Below are positions 46,901 through 59,065 of a stretch of 64,000 bases of DNA, piece after piece. Source of the DNA: Echinometra lucunter (taxonomy: Eukaryota > Echinodermata > Echinoidea > Camarodonta > Echinometridae); the NCBI GenBank assembly GCA_029962745.1, contig CM057165.1:946093-1010092 (forward strand), given 5' to 3'. Every line of letters starts with the position of its first letter. Position 1 is the first letter of the stretch. The notes under the pieces are model-generated. The model was given only the letters and a program-made list of their open reading frames with translations. It did no database searches and had not been told where the DNA came from. The position numbers and the translations under genes are program-made.

Positions 46901-47780
46901 GGGAAGAAGATGAAGAAGAGAGGGAGAAAGGACTTCACGGTCGTTTGGGATGCCAACTGCAGTGTAAATGGAGTGGACTGCATCAGCGGATCAAAGAGAC
47001 AGAGAATAAACATGAAAAAAGGGAGAGAGAGAGAGATAGAAAACAGGAAAAGAGTGAAACATGACAGAAGTATGATCATGAAACCGAGGGGGTGGTTTAC
47101 TTGAAACAGAATCAATGATCAAAGCGGGTTAGAGGTAAGAAATCGAAAATCTTAAGGAAATACAGGGAAATACAGGGGAAAATTATGATTAATGTTTGGT
47201 ACAAAAATGGAAGAGATAAAGAAAGACAGAAAAGGAGAGAGAGAGACAGTCAACACTGGGAAAGGGAAGGGAAGATGACGATGAAAGAAAGCTTTTAAAG
47301 AGAAAGAAAGAAAATGCGAGAAAGATAAATGGATGGAGAAAGGGAGAGAGAGAGAGAAAAGGAGAGCTGTTCCCGCCACTTAAAATTTACACTGCGTTCT
47401 CACATAGCGCCTACTGATGACGGACAAACAGAGTGTATTGATGTTATCACATGAATAAGTGGGGTGGGGGCAAGAATTCATCTTCTTGCGATAATTAGAA
47501 AACAAGTGTACCGAAGTATTCGTACCACCTAACCAGGTGAAAGATAACTTTACCTTTTCCACTTTTTGGGAAAGATATAATGATAATTTTCATCATACAC
47601 ATACATTTTTCAATAACGGGTCAGTGCAATAGATAATTACCTCAACGAATTTAGTCTATTCTTAATCAATTTCCAATTATTTTATATAAATGCAGGTATG
47701 AAACCGTAAATTGTCGATAATGATGAAGTGGTTTTTAGTTTACCTCTTTTTATATGATAACTAGGGCAATAGAATTTTAC
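46901..47780. other. Purine-rich then AT-rich stretch
   Basis: GAGA/GAAAGAA-rich patches at 47017-47075 and 47220-47365; otherwise nothing recognised. Confidence 0.4.
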
Positions 47781-48106
47781 CTCCGAGTTTACTTTATTTA
47801 TTGTGAATTAGCAATTATTGATTCTGGTTACTTTTTATAGTTCTCATTTCCCTTTTTACAATTCTTATTTTCAATTTTATTGGTGAATCTGCTATTTATT
47901 ACATTTCTCATTATGTTATGATTTTTATATTATTGGCTATTTCACTGTCATTACAACTTTCCCATTGAAATTCCGCCATTGAATGAACTGTTTCAAATTG
48001 AATATTGTATTATTGTTTTGTCACATTCATTTTAACCATCGCAATTCAGTCTTTGGACTTCGAGAATGGATATTTTTCAATAAAATCCTTCAATCAATCA
48101 ATCAAT
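47781..48106 (+). repeat. Possible LINE or gene 3' end with (TCAA)n tail
   Basis: An AT-rich stretch ending TTTTTCAATAAAATCCTTCA followed by ATCAATCAATCAATC. An AATAAA signal immediately followed by a short tandem tail is typical of CR1-like LINE 3' ends. No coding part is preserved. Confidence 0.4.
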
Positions 48107-48720
48107 CTATATAATAACATCGTAGGTATTTTAGCAGGATTTCCACCGAGGAAAAGCGCTTTCAGGCACTGATTTTTAAAGATCATATTCTTCCCCGAAT
48201 GCTGCATTTATGAGAAACTGAATTGATTTACAAGACCTTCCCTTTTTTAGGGGGAGGGGGGGGGGGGGTGGGCCGCTTAATTATAACATTTTCACACCAA
48301 TCATTCTGATTGAATTAACTCTTTATCTCTAACTACAGCTAACATTGCTAGTCTTAATTGTGAACAATAAATAATTATTTACAAACATTTTTAAAACAGT
48401 AAATCATGTCCGAAAAGTTGACTGTGATCAAGTAATCAGAATTAAAAGGACGATAAAATCAATGCACAGTTAGTTATTGGTCTTTCCCTCTAATCATCCC
48501 GTGAGTGTTATATTCTGATCCCCTTAACGGAAAGAAAGGAGGAAAAAATTTTCATCGCACCTGATTAAAGTATTTATATATATATATATATATATATATG
48601 ATCGAGAATAGAATTCTAAGAAGAATAACATTACAAATTTGATGATTTTCAATCGAAATCAAAGCATTTTGGCTAATTTTCTCATAAAAAGTCAAGAGTT
48701 GACCAAAAAATTTGAGTATG
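48107..48720. other. AT-rich stretch with G and TA runs
   Basis: A G run lies at about 48246-48269 and a (TA)n tract at 48575-48599. There is no gene. Confidence 0.5.
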
Positions 48721-48725
48721 AGGTA

Positions 48726-48874
48726 TGACGTCAAAGTGGGTACCCAGCTTCGCGCATTGCAGTTGTGCTGCGCGCTAGACTGTACAATATGTATTATACC
48801 TTGCGCGCATTTGGCTAGAATTGCGCGACATGGTACACACATTGACGTCATTTTGACGTCAAAGTGGGTACCCA
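48726..48874. promoter_or_regulatory. Cluster of three TGACGTCA (CRE) palindromes
   Basis: TGACGTCA occurs at 48726, 48843 and 48854. The first and last lie in a longer direct repeat TGACGTCAAAGTGGGTACCC (48726 and 48854). GCGC-rich segments (TTCGCGC, GCTGCGCGC, TTGCGCGC, ATTGCGCG) lie between. TGACGTCA is the consensus CREB/ATF site. Whether it is a regulatory element or a duplicated fragment of a repeat cannot be decided. Confidence 0.4.
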
Positions 48875-49204
48875 GTTGAAACTGGGTCACAGCTGAGGGG
48901 TCAAAAATATCCTGAAATTTTAACACATTAAGGGGTTTCTTGGCAACACGACTTTTAAAAAACTTTAAGCAGATGATTTTCTGCTAGTGAAATCATGCTC
49001 TTTTAAATGAACTAACATTGTTTCAGCACTGGGTACCCCCTTTAAAGGGAAGGATGCAAATAACACATATTTTAGGACAAACATAATTTCTGATCCACCC
49101 CTCATCTCGTATTTTAGCTCATCAGTTTATTCTAATGCTTTCTCTTTTGGATACTCCATCCTGAGCTCAATTAAGAAACAGCCCCCTTCTGCATCCTTTC
49201 TCTC

Positions 49205-49375
49205 CCCCCCCCCCCTTGTTAAAAAAGGGAGAAAAGGGTTACGCCTCCCCTGCTTAAAGGCATAAAGGTAAGCCGTTCATAACGCAAGCCTAAACCTTTC
49301 CCGATCCCTCAGCCTCCCTCCCCTGTCATTCATTCTTACCCCCCCCCCCCCCCCCCCCCTCCCCCATCACCCATC
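49205..49375. repeat. Poly-C runs
   Basis: A C run at about 49206-49215 and a 20-base C run at about 49340-49359, in a C/T-rich region. Confidence 0.9.
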
Positions 49376-50456
49376 TCCGCGACTTCTAATTTCTGCTCGT
49401 CAATCTCAAGCTCACATCCCCTGGTACACGTACCCTAGAGATAGTATTACCGCACCCCAAATCAATGCCAATCATCGACCCCTTGACGTGTACCCCCTCA
49501 TCTCTACACTGTCATCCATGATGATTGTTTTATAATGATGATTGGCAGACTAATTTCCTCATTCGTATTCGTCAGTGGCAGGGAATTTTCAGTGCTCAGC
49601 GACAGTCTAAACCCGCATGGTAACCTTGTGCCGAAATCATACCCCGGTCACACTTTCATGACGGATAACCGAACCATGACGGATGGAACAACAAAAATAC
49701 ATTATACCCACTGGCCGAAAATCAGTCGGTTTAGAATCGGGTTGGAATCGGTTGTGCGTTATGACTGAGGTTTCAGGGAGCTTCAAGTCATCACCCCCAA
49801 ATCATGCCGCTATTTGCTATATCCATCTCCCGAATTAAGAGTTATTCGTAATGCAATCTGAAGTCATGAATCTGATTAAGATGTGAATTCATTATTGCAT
49901 ATTCAAACTCAAATGATAATATAGTTTTTACTGCAACCTTGGATGCTACAAGAGGGTAATAAAGTCGGGGTTGTCCGTGAGGCAAGCTGTTTTCCATGTC
50001 CTTAATGCTTGTGATAAAGTGTTCTCGTAGAAACTTACAAATCATTTAGAAATTTTACACTTATATCAAACAGACAAAAAAGACCAATCGAATATGCATT
50101 AAATCAATAACGAATTAATAATTAGTAAAGGAGCCAGTTGGAAAACAGGTTCTTTATACGGACGTAGAAATGATATAAAAACCACACGTTAAGATTCTTC
50201 GTTGAATTTCTAGGATTCTTTGCCTATTTTCCATGTTTAGCAAAACTGAACAATTTCAAGACAAGTCAACTGACAAAAAAGGGCTGTGAGGTTATAAATT
50301 GGTAATCGCAAAGTAATAGTACGATGTGTTTCGGGCGAAGTGAATACAATACTCTGGCTAAAATTTGCTCATCAACAATTTTTGCATTTCCGCACATTGA
50401 ACACGACAGGACATTATCTTCGGGGGATACGACTCTTCTCCCCAAAGCAAGATACG

Positions 50457-50462
50457 TTTATT
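50457..50462 (-). promoter_or_regulatory. Poly(A) signal AATAAA
   Basis: TTTATT on the plus strand lies 35 bases beyond the stop codon of the three-exon gene at 50497-51908, a normal position for a short 3' untranslated region. Confidence 0.5.
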
Positions 50463-50496
50463 ATAGTCATAACACAGTCGTCTGTAATATGGCCCG

Positions 50497-51908
50497 TTAA
50501 GAGCCAAAAGGACGTTGTATTGAGTTCTCCTCCCACCGGCATTTACTAGATGCTATCATAGTTTTACATGTTATACAAGATCTCTCAAATATATCAGCAT
50601 TTTCATTGCTCTTGCCTATAAATAACCGTGAGGTAGGAATGTTCTTATTGTAAGGGGCCGGATGGTAAGGACTTATGGGTGGGGCAGACATCACTGGAGA
50701 CACAGACAGAAGGACATTGACAGCTTGAAGTCCGAGTTCAGTGGTCTTTATTTTCTTCTCTAGGCTTGACTCACCGCTGAGGAAAGGAGAAAGCGAGGTC
50801 TCAATATCATTTACAGTTCTCAAATACATTCAATTAACAAGGAAATATTCCTAATATAAAATAAACATATAAACAGAGTCCGGAACAGTTGAATAAAAGA
50901 ACGTTCCAAAGCTTAACATAATTTAATATTAATAATCCATGTTTCCATACACTAATTTTATAATGAGAAAGTTTTATAAAGAGTTTCTGTAACTAATAAA
51001 ACTACCAAATAAACAAAGCAGTCGACCTCTGGCCATATTCAAATCATTTCATTTATAAACTAAGACCCAAACCCCATTCCATTGTCCATAGCGCCCTAAC
51101 ACCCCAACTACGTTTCACCCGACAAAGGCCAACGGACCGTGCCCAATGCATGCGCCCTACGCTGGCCAATACACACTAAAGAATTTATGTGTAATCTACC
51201 ACACCCTCTAATTACATAACATGCATTTTATAAATGGCTTAAAATATACACTTTCTCATAACACATATTTCACTCTATAGACATCATAATTTTCCTTATA
51301 GTTACGATATCTCTCTAATACAACAATAATAAGAAAACATAACTACAAATTCATAAAATAGTACATTTTACATGCAAGTCAAATATACGTCAGCCTTACC
51401 TGAGGAAAGGAGAAAGCTGGGTGAAGGTCACGGGACCAGCAGCCCGCCACCAACGACCTTCTTACATTATGAATCCCTACGAAATCTTACCATCATCTAA
51501 GCCCTAGCCCGTGTTTAGCGTAAAATGTGTTCTGTAAGATTGATGAAAATGCAATAGGTTGGTGGAACGTAACTTTGGATATTTTACTTTTCACGATTTG
51601 AGAATTTAAAAGCATTTCTAGCATTTTACAGCGTTTTTTGTCTCTTCGTGGTGCCGGTAGTGAAAAAAACTGATCTAGGCTGAAACCTCGGCTAATCTTA
51701 TGGACGGTCAAATAATCACCTCATTGTCTTTGCCTCTGAACTGACAGGATTCAAAACTGAGTGGCGTCTTTTTGACGGTTATTCTCAGATATAATTTGTA
51801 GTAGATCTATCTTATCTACAAGTTTTATTCCACACCTGCACGCATGCGTTCTTGTGGAATCGCAAGCACTTTCTCTTCGACTGTCGAAGCCTTTGCGGAC
51901 GTAAACAT
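50497..51908 (-). CDS. Three-exon gene, about 136 residues, function unknown
   Basis: Exon 1 is 51908-51836: ATG, 24 codons plus one base, beginning MFTSAKASTVEEKVLAIPQE, donor GCAG|GTGTGG. Exon 2 is 51457-51400, or from 51460: RWWRAAGPVTFTQLSPFL, donor CTCAG|GTAAGG. Exon 3 is 50776-50497: acceptor TCCTTTCCTCAG|C, 92 residues, beginning GESSLEKKIKTTELGLQA and ending NSIQRPFGS, TAA. Phases fit at both joins (1, then 2). An AATAAA follows 35 bases past the stop. There is no signal peptide or clear membrane segment. Exon 3 has a Pro-rich middle (APPISPYHPAPYNK) and a C-x2-C...C tail (SCITCKTMIASSKC). The exon 2 acceptor region is pyrimidine-poor and is a tandem AAGAAG. I do not recognise the family. 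An intracellular protein is the inference. Evidence is structural only. Confidence 0.6.
50777..51417 (-). repeat. 18-bp direct repeat at both ends of intron 2
   Basis: GCTTTCTCCTTTCCTCAG occurs at 51417-51400, as the last 18 bases of exon 2, and at 50794-50777, as the last 18 bases of the 623-base intron. The second copy therefore supplies the polypyrimidine tract and the AG. Confidence 0.9.
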
Positions 51909-54900
51909 AACAATGATAACACAGAGCTTGTGAGAATTGGTGTCAAACGCTGACCACCAATTCAATTACACGGCAGGTCAAGGGGAGGAGAATGCATAGA
52001 AAAACCAAATCAAGACCGAACATTGAGAATTCTTAATGGAAGTGGGTTACATCAGCCGCAACTTTAGATAGATGGCAGAAAAGGACAATCAACAAAGGGT
52101 GTCTGAGTGATAAAAAATCTACTTTTTTGTGATTGAGTAAAACTAGGTTTATAGGATATCGGGTATCGTACAGGAAATATCAGGCAAACTGTTGTCAATG
52201 TTTTTCAGCAATAATGATGGATTTTCAGTTCTCAGGATTTGACAACTATAATCAGTCACAAATTTAAAGATTATTTTGCATCTTTGGATTATGTGAAATG
52301 GAGCAACACTCCATTTTTTTTATGAGGAAGATCTGATAAGAAGAGACGATAGATAAAATAAGTCTGCAGATAAGAAGATGAGAAACATTGCAGAGAAGAG
52401 GAGGGTAAATTGCTTTTTATGAAAAACAAAAAGTATAGCGTATTCAAAAATGAATCAGCAAATGTACTGCTTTGTATTAATTGATCATAAGAAAAAAAAG
52501 AAGAAGAAAACAAAACATGTGATGTACTTAAATGCTTTAAAATTAACAAATGTATTGATAACAAGAACATAGTATGCGAAGTCTTACAGATTATGCAGAT
52601 CTCTTTCAAAAAGGATGCAAGGTGCCTAATTCTTTGTTAAGATAAAAGTGCTGCAGACATCAGACATTTGAGCTTAAAGTCTTCCAAGGTTCAAGAGGAG
52701 AAGTAATCATTTCTCCTCCCATTCCCTTTGAAAGCAGGTGTATTTCCAGCATGACGTTCTCTATAGCAATACACCTCCAATAGAGCCTATGGGCACTTCC
52801 TAGGTGTAGCTGTAGCAAACCTGTCATTTCCTCCAGCTACATACATGTATGCTTCGGACTTTAGGTCTTCAAAGGTGATGGAAAGGGTAAGGTTGTATCG
52901 CATGGGTTAAGGATAGGCTTAGAGTTAGGGTTAAGGTTAGGAATAGTGGTTGGTTCAGGCTTGAAGCTTAAAGTTCGTTTTAATAGTCTAGGAAACTGAT
53001 CGCGGAGCAACTGAAGAGTTTGACTGAAAATAAAAATCGATAAAGGCCATTTAGAATTTTAAAACAAATTTATTTAAGGAACATTACCATCATTGCATAA
53101 AACAAATATGGCTTCCATTTGTTACCTCACTCATTACAAACCAAGGAAAAGTGTAGAAGTATCATATATTTTCTTATTATGTTATTTATATTTTAGCAAC
53201 TTCAAATGCAAATATCGCAAATTTACAAAACGGGATTAATCGGGTTTTAAAAAAAAAAACCAAAGAGTTCATTATCATTGTTGCCTGAGCACGTGTCGGA
53301 GAGCTACCAGGAAGGCAACACGAAGTTAACAAAAAAGAAAGAAAATGGAGACAAATAAAAAGACTCACGAAAAGTGGAAAGACTGCAAGAAGTAGAAAAG
53401 GAAGAATGAAAAGGAGAATAGTTTTGACAAGATGAGATGAAAATGACTCGAGATGGACTTGGTGAAGGAAAAAGTTTTACCATCCACACGAAAATTGCCA
53501 TCTTTCAAGTGAACAAAAATATTAATGCTATTAAAATTTGCCATTTCATGTTGCCGGAAATGTTTCCAATGTTTAAGTATTAGATATCTGTAAACCGGAG
53601 GTTCATTTTGGGTAACATTCTCTATGCTTTATAATATAAGTAGTACGGATGCAGTGACTTATTTGAAGACCAGTCACTGGTCAATAGCAAACTTTCTGGA
53701 ACAATCACATGTAATTACAAGTTAAATATCAGTTACATATCCATCATAGCTTGTAAGAAAATCCGGCATTTGAAGTAACATTTTACATGATCGGATAACA
53801 GTTAATAACTATAAGCATTTAAATAAGTATTCGAAATTCCAAAAAGGGGATTACCTTAACGTGTCTGCATCTGAGTTCACCCTGTCAATTTAACTTATCT
53901 CAGACAGGTGAATGGATGTTAGTCCAAGAAAATGCGTCGTCACGTTTTGGAAGCATTGCTTTACGCCCTGACGCTATCCACCTTTTTTATATGTCACACA
54001 TATATATTTCACTTTTCAACTCTCTTGGTAATTCTTTCTGTTCAACGATTAAAGATATCAATGGCTAGTCAGAACTATCCTGGTTCTTCCAGTAATCTCA
54101 CAACGGCTTGTTTCATGTCATTTGTGAATTTCTTTCATTTCTGAAAAGATATCAAGCATTCAATTTTCGCCAATTTCTAAGAGACTTCCAGAAAGGTTAG
54201 ATCTTATTATCAAAGAATTATTCTTCTTATGAAAAATTCGTTATTTAAAGATAGACATCCCCTTTTTATTCTTGTTTTCATCGCTGTATTTAGAAGCGCG
54301 GGTAAATGCGCGCACGAGTAATTCTAAACGCGCGATATACCCTAGAGTGGTAAACAACCAATGCATTCCTCCCGCAGTGCCTTCTCTTTCGCTCTGATAA
54401 TACACAATTACGACGAAGACTCGATTGTTTACCATTCATTAATGACTCGGATGCAATCAAATCGTTTTAAATGTCAGCCCCAAGGGGACAGGAGAATATT
54501 CTATAAATGAGTTCATATTTTCATGTCAATTACGGCCAGGTGTGTCGAAGATGCCTTGTTAAGAGTGTGAGGACTTCTGTTGTGACGTCAAAGCTGAGCA
54601 CGTGATCATGGTGATCGTGGTTTTAACACCGCGCTAGTTTTGTCTCTGTTATAATTTTGTCTCCATGTAATTAAGATGTTCGTTGCGTAAAAAACCTTAC
54701 TTCATCAAGAAGTGCCATGATTCTTATGTATTTGTACACTAATAATAAAAAAAAAAAGTTGTACGATTGTCGTGAAAAGGGTTGGGGTTGGAGGGGTGAG
54801 GAGTGGCACATGTTTGGCATTCATCCAGACAGATAACAATTGATTTTCAAATGACCTTTCATTCTTTATCGATTCTTTAACATTCATCAAATTTTTTAAA

Positions 54901-56521
54901 TAATACAATTCGTTTTAAGTAAAATGATATAATGAAATAATTAGCAATAAATGGGAAAGGGCGCCGATCCCTGTACGCATAAGGGAACGCCTTACAACGG
55001 TATGAATACTTACAGACAGACTGATTGTGTGCGCTCTTACGAATTTCAACCACATTTTTTTCTCCGAATAGCCTTTAAAAACGAAACAGATATAACTAAA
55101 CTTCTTTAAATCGTTTCGTGTAACTTTCAACAGTGCAAATGAACATGAAGTTTAAATGAATCCAGCTCTTTGAAAAATACGAACACACCTGGAGCCTCTA
55201 TCCGTGGGGGTGGGGGTGGGGGGGGGGGGAGGGGAGGGTGGGAGGGATGGTGAGGGAGGAATCGCATTTTATTATTTGCTCCATATGATACAATATAAAT
55301 TACAAAATCCTTGCTATATAGAGCAAAGCCTGTTCTCAAATCACTTACCTATTTAATTCTAAAGTGACAAGCAGCTAATCCGCATGTCGAGGAAGGAAAG
55401 ATTCCTTATCTAAATCATATTTTCTATTTTGCAAGGAAATTCTGATGGCTAACGATTAATTGAATCTCAATCATCATGCAGCTGTTTCCATAAGAGATTG
55501 GTAAATGGTTTTTATGCAGATTACAGATCGTAAGTTAGGCTTGTTGAAGGGTGTTTCATAATTTAGTCAAGTATAACATGTATAAGCAGGGCGATGAAGT
55601 TCTTTGCAGTAGAAGGCATACCGTGCCACTTCAGGAACTAAGAGTGTCCCCTCTTCTTTATTTTACTTTGACTTGAAATTTTCGAAGGACCAGGTTTGGC
55701 TTATGTGGGCCATCATTCAAGAGCCACTCATATCGCATGTTTGATATTCGGTGATGAGAGCTTAGAGAGGAACACAAGGGGACAAAAAAAATTAATATAC
55801 TTAAGCTTTATCAGACCGAGGCAGACACATGTAGGGCGTCCAATCTTGATAATATGTTTTATTGCCTTTGAAAATACGTATGGAATATCACTTTACAATG
55901 TTGTTGGCAAGCAACATATTGATAAAGAATGGAATGATACCTATCAGTGATAATATTTTTGATGTTACAGGGATTCATACAGTGGTATGAAAGAAATGCT
56001 ATTCCAGAATCAACCTTAATCTTTTGATAGCAGACGCAAAATAGGTTTCTTTAAACTTTCATCGCTATCATTTTTCAACCTTCCTAGTAATGAAGGAGTA
56101 ATACTTTTGACCAGCATGTCAAAATGCTAATGGCTATGGTTCAAGCAAATGGCAGACATCAGGGCACCGTGTGGTTAAAAAACAAACAAACAATTACTAC
56201 TGGTGGAGGGGGGGGGGTGCACTGCCGGCCCGTGTCTCCCTTTCGAAATGAAAGTGTATATTGCCCCCCCCCCTTTCGTGATGTGTCTACCTCCTTTAAG
56301 ACGTGGTGATCTTTTTTGGAGTGGCATAGAAATGCCACTCATTATTCAATACTTGAATACTTTACTTTGCTCGAAAATGAACCGTTATGTGGGTCAATTT
56401 CGAAATAATTTATCAGAGGCGAAATATTCTTCGAACGTTTTGAAGTGCTCACGAATGGAATATAGAAATTACAAATAAAGCAAAAGACAAGCTAGACTGA
56501 TGTGAGTGCGCTTGGATGATA
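51909..56521. other. AT-rich stretch, nothing recognised
   Basis: No supported gene. It holds degenerate TTAGGG/TTAAGG-like bases at 52912-52943, poly-A near 53250 and 54750, a G-rich patch at 55204-55250, and G and C runs at 56208 and 56264. A first intron or promoter for the gene ending at 50497 would lie at the left edge, but no TATA-like motif is convincing. Confidence 0.35.
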
Positions 56522-56527
56522 TTTATT
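56522..56527 (-). promoter_or_regulatory. Possible poly(A) signal AATAAA
   Basis: Minus-strand AATAAA about 150 bases downstream of the stop codon at 56675, inside otherwise open sequence. Confidence 0.3.
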
Positions 56528-56674
56528 GGCTCTATCAATTTCAACTGTGCCTTCAGCCATTGATATTCAAGTAGCTTGTCTTGGGAGTGGTTGGAACAAC
56601 TGCAGGGACAAGCTATAATGACTTCTGCTCTGATCGATTGAAATTCGATGTAGTATGCTCTGAACATTCGATTG

Positions 56675-56869
56675 TTACCACTTCTGAGTTGATGTAGAGT
56701 ACAAGTCGGGAGATTTCACTTCGAAAGGAACTGTGTGGAAGTTGTTGACGTTAGTTGTTGCTGTAGCGACTAATGATAATATTCGCTGTGTTGTGATTTG
56801 TGATGGTTCGGAATCATCTTCGTAATCAGCTTGGGTCAATCTTCCGGAAATTACAATAACTAAAAAGTG
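56675..56869 (-). CDS. Candidate terminal exon, product unknown
   Basis: On the minus strand a good acceptor (TGTAATCTCTGTCTGCAG, ending at about 56870) opens a frame of about 64 codons. It contains SGRLTQADYEDDSEPSQITT and VEPFEVK-like hydrophilic sequence (NNFHTVPFEVKSPDLY), ending STSTQKW and TAA at 56675. The whole ATG-started frame reaches 56947. An AATAAA follows at 56527. Codon composition is plausible, but no upstream exon, conserved motif or family was recognised. Confidence 0.33.
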   Translation of the reverse strand, partial: HFLVIVISGRLTQADYEDDSEPSQITTQRILSLVATATTNVNNFHTVPFEVKSPDLYSTSTQKW

Positions 56870-56947
56870 CTGCAGACAGAGATTACACAGGCTTGTGGCA
56901 TCGAAATTTAGCCCAAGGTTTAGAATATTCCAAGCGATATGTGACAT

Positions 56948-58737
56948 GTGAAGTATTTCATTTTATATGACATTGCTACTGTCGCTATATTCATCCATAT
57001 AGAAATAAAAGTCATGGAAGGCTTTTTAGCCGGAACTCAAGATTCTTTTAAGCAAAATTTATATATGTAACTGGATGGTGTTACAGGATACTTGATCGTC
57101 TATGAGTTATTTGTGATTCTGATCCTGCACTCAATGTGTCAATGAATTGTGGTCCCCAAGATCTGCATTGGATCCTTATAAAGGACAGGGTTATTTCAAA
57201 AAATCGAACGCTTGCAATTATTATTATTTTTTTAAGTGACACTGCTCCTAATCACGTACACTGGCTCATTCAGACTTACCATCCTTTGTTGCGAGTATAT
57301 ATTCCACAAGAGGTTATGGTAAGAGAGCCTTCCAGCCATAATACTGGGACTATAGACGTGATAGATTAAACTTCTAAATTACATAAAAGAAGCACCCATA
57401 CATGAAGCAGGCATTACTTTATTTTTTTCTTTCTGATTTTCACTAATAAGTGATAACAAGAACTGACTGTTATTATCATTACACAACCATGAAGTGTAAT
57501 CAACAATGTAAGATATCATTCCACTCACCCACACCCACAGAGACTCACCCACACTAACGCACACAATTTTCATTCTCATTTAATCATGGTCATATCCAAT
57601 TTATACTGTGTTCGGTGGGTTAAAATATGAAGAGGAATGGGAGGAGTATATGGAGAAGGGTTATAGGAAAGGGCGTCGGAGTGACGAAAACGGCGCATTA
57701 TAACATGTTATATGCGCCTCGAGCATTCTGCGGAATGGATGCTCGCTTCACAAACATGACAAAGAGTCATTATGATTCATAACTGCATGTACATGTTTGC
57801 CAAATGGCATCAAACTTACAAGACATTTTGTCCACCGCAAAAATGCGCACTACTTCCGACGAAGAGTTTCATTTATTCATAAAATTCTTCGCCAAGAAAA
57901 AATAAACTTTCAAGCCCATCTTGCATCTCATATGCGTCCGGACTGATATATAATGGATGGCAAATTGGCTTATTTTACCTTTATCAAGGTTTAAACATTT
58001 CAGCCTGCAGAATTAATGCTCAACAACCAAATACAGAAGAATGCCGAGTGAGAGTCTAAACTTTTTTATGACATGCAGATTTCCTAATACAAAATACCAC
58101 CCCACCTTCACCCTTACCCCCTCTACCACAACCACCACCACCACAACAACAACAAAAATCTAGAAACCGTTCAATCCTGATTTATTTTTCTTGTATTTCA
58201 GTTTTCATCTTCCGTCAAATTACAGACAGCAAAATAGGTACAAAATCACGCGGGGAGCACTAAAAACTTCTCGCTTTCGAAGCTCGAATTCGCATTAGGC
58301 GCAAGAATAACCACCCATCTCAAATCAATGTCAAATTAATTATCAAATGGTGCTGTCGAGTTTCGTGTCATTGACACCACTTTGAACATCTCTTCTTTAA
58401 AAATTCGAGGAGTATACATGACATCTCTCACGTTTGGTATGCTTCCCGTCCTTCTTTTACTGATCCATCCCACATTATCAGTCATTTTTGGGAAAAAAGT
58501 AATGGCTTAATTTCTTGAAACGAAGAGCGATTTACAGAAACGTGTTACATCACCCCGAAGGCTTGTCGTTGAAAGTGTGTCAATGACGTGCTGAACATGT
58601 GTGAATCTGAAGAGCTCTGGTATACGAATCCTATTTATCATTTTACACTTCTCTGATGTTCTTAAATTCAACTTATCATGCTTATGGAGGAATTTCATAA
58701 CCAAAAATTACAAGATTTTTTTATTAGCATTTTGGAA
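56948..58737. other. AT-rich stretch with one unsupported frame
   Basis: A minus frame ending at 58507 (containing RIRIPELFRFTHVQHVIDTL) looks more coding-like than its flanks but has no convincing splice sites. Nothing else is recognised. Confidence 0.3.
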
Positions 58738-59018
58738 TTATCATCATCATCATCACCAACACTACTAATAACAACCGCCACAATCACAGCCACTGAGGCC
58801 ACCTCCACCAGTATTATCCTTATCACTTCTGTCATCATCGTGGATATCATCATCATCATCATCATCATCATCACCATCATCACCATCATCACCATCTTCA
58901 TCATCACCATCATGCATTCTTGTAAAGACAGCATGTTTTAACAAGTAATCACTGAACTTTACTGAAAATCATCGACAACTTCATCATATCCATCATCATC
59001 ATGATCACCTCCACCACC

Positions 59019-59051
<33 letters not shown>

Positions 59052-59065
59052 GTCATTACCATCCT
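58738..59065. repeat. (ATC/ACC)n trinucleotide tracts
   Basis: Degenerate ATCATC/ACCACC repeats at 58738-58915 and 58978-59055, separated by about 60 unique bases. Confidence 0.9.

Noticed and set aside
49535..49768. Plus frame with MTDNRTMTDGTTKIHY
   Set aside because: The repeated ATGACGGAT wording looks like repeat-derived DNA, and no splice sites or domain support it.
52912..52945. Telomere-like TTAGGG/TTAAGG bases
   Set aside because: Only a few degenerate units, with no array.
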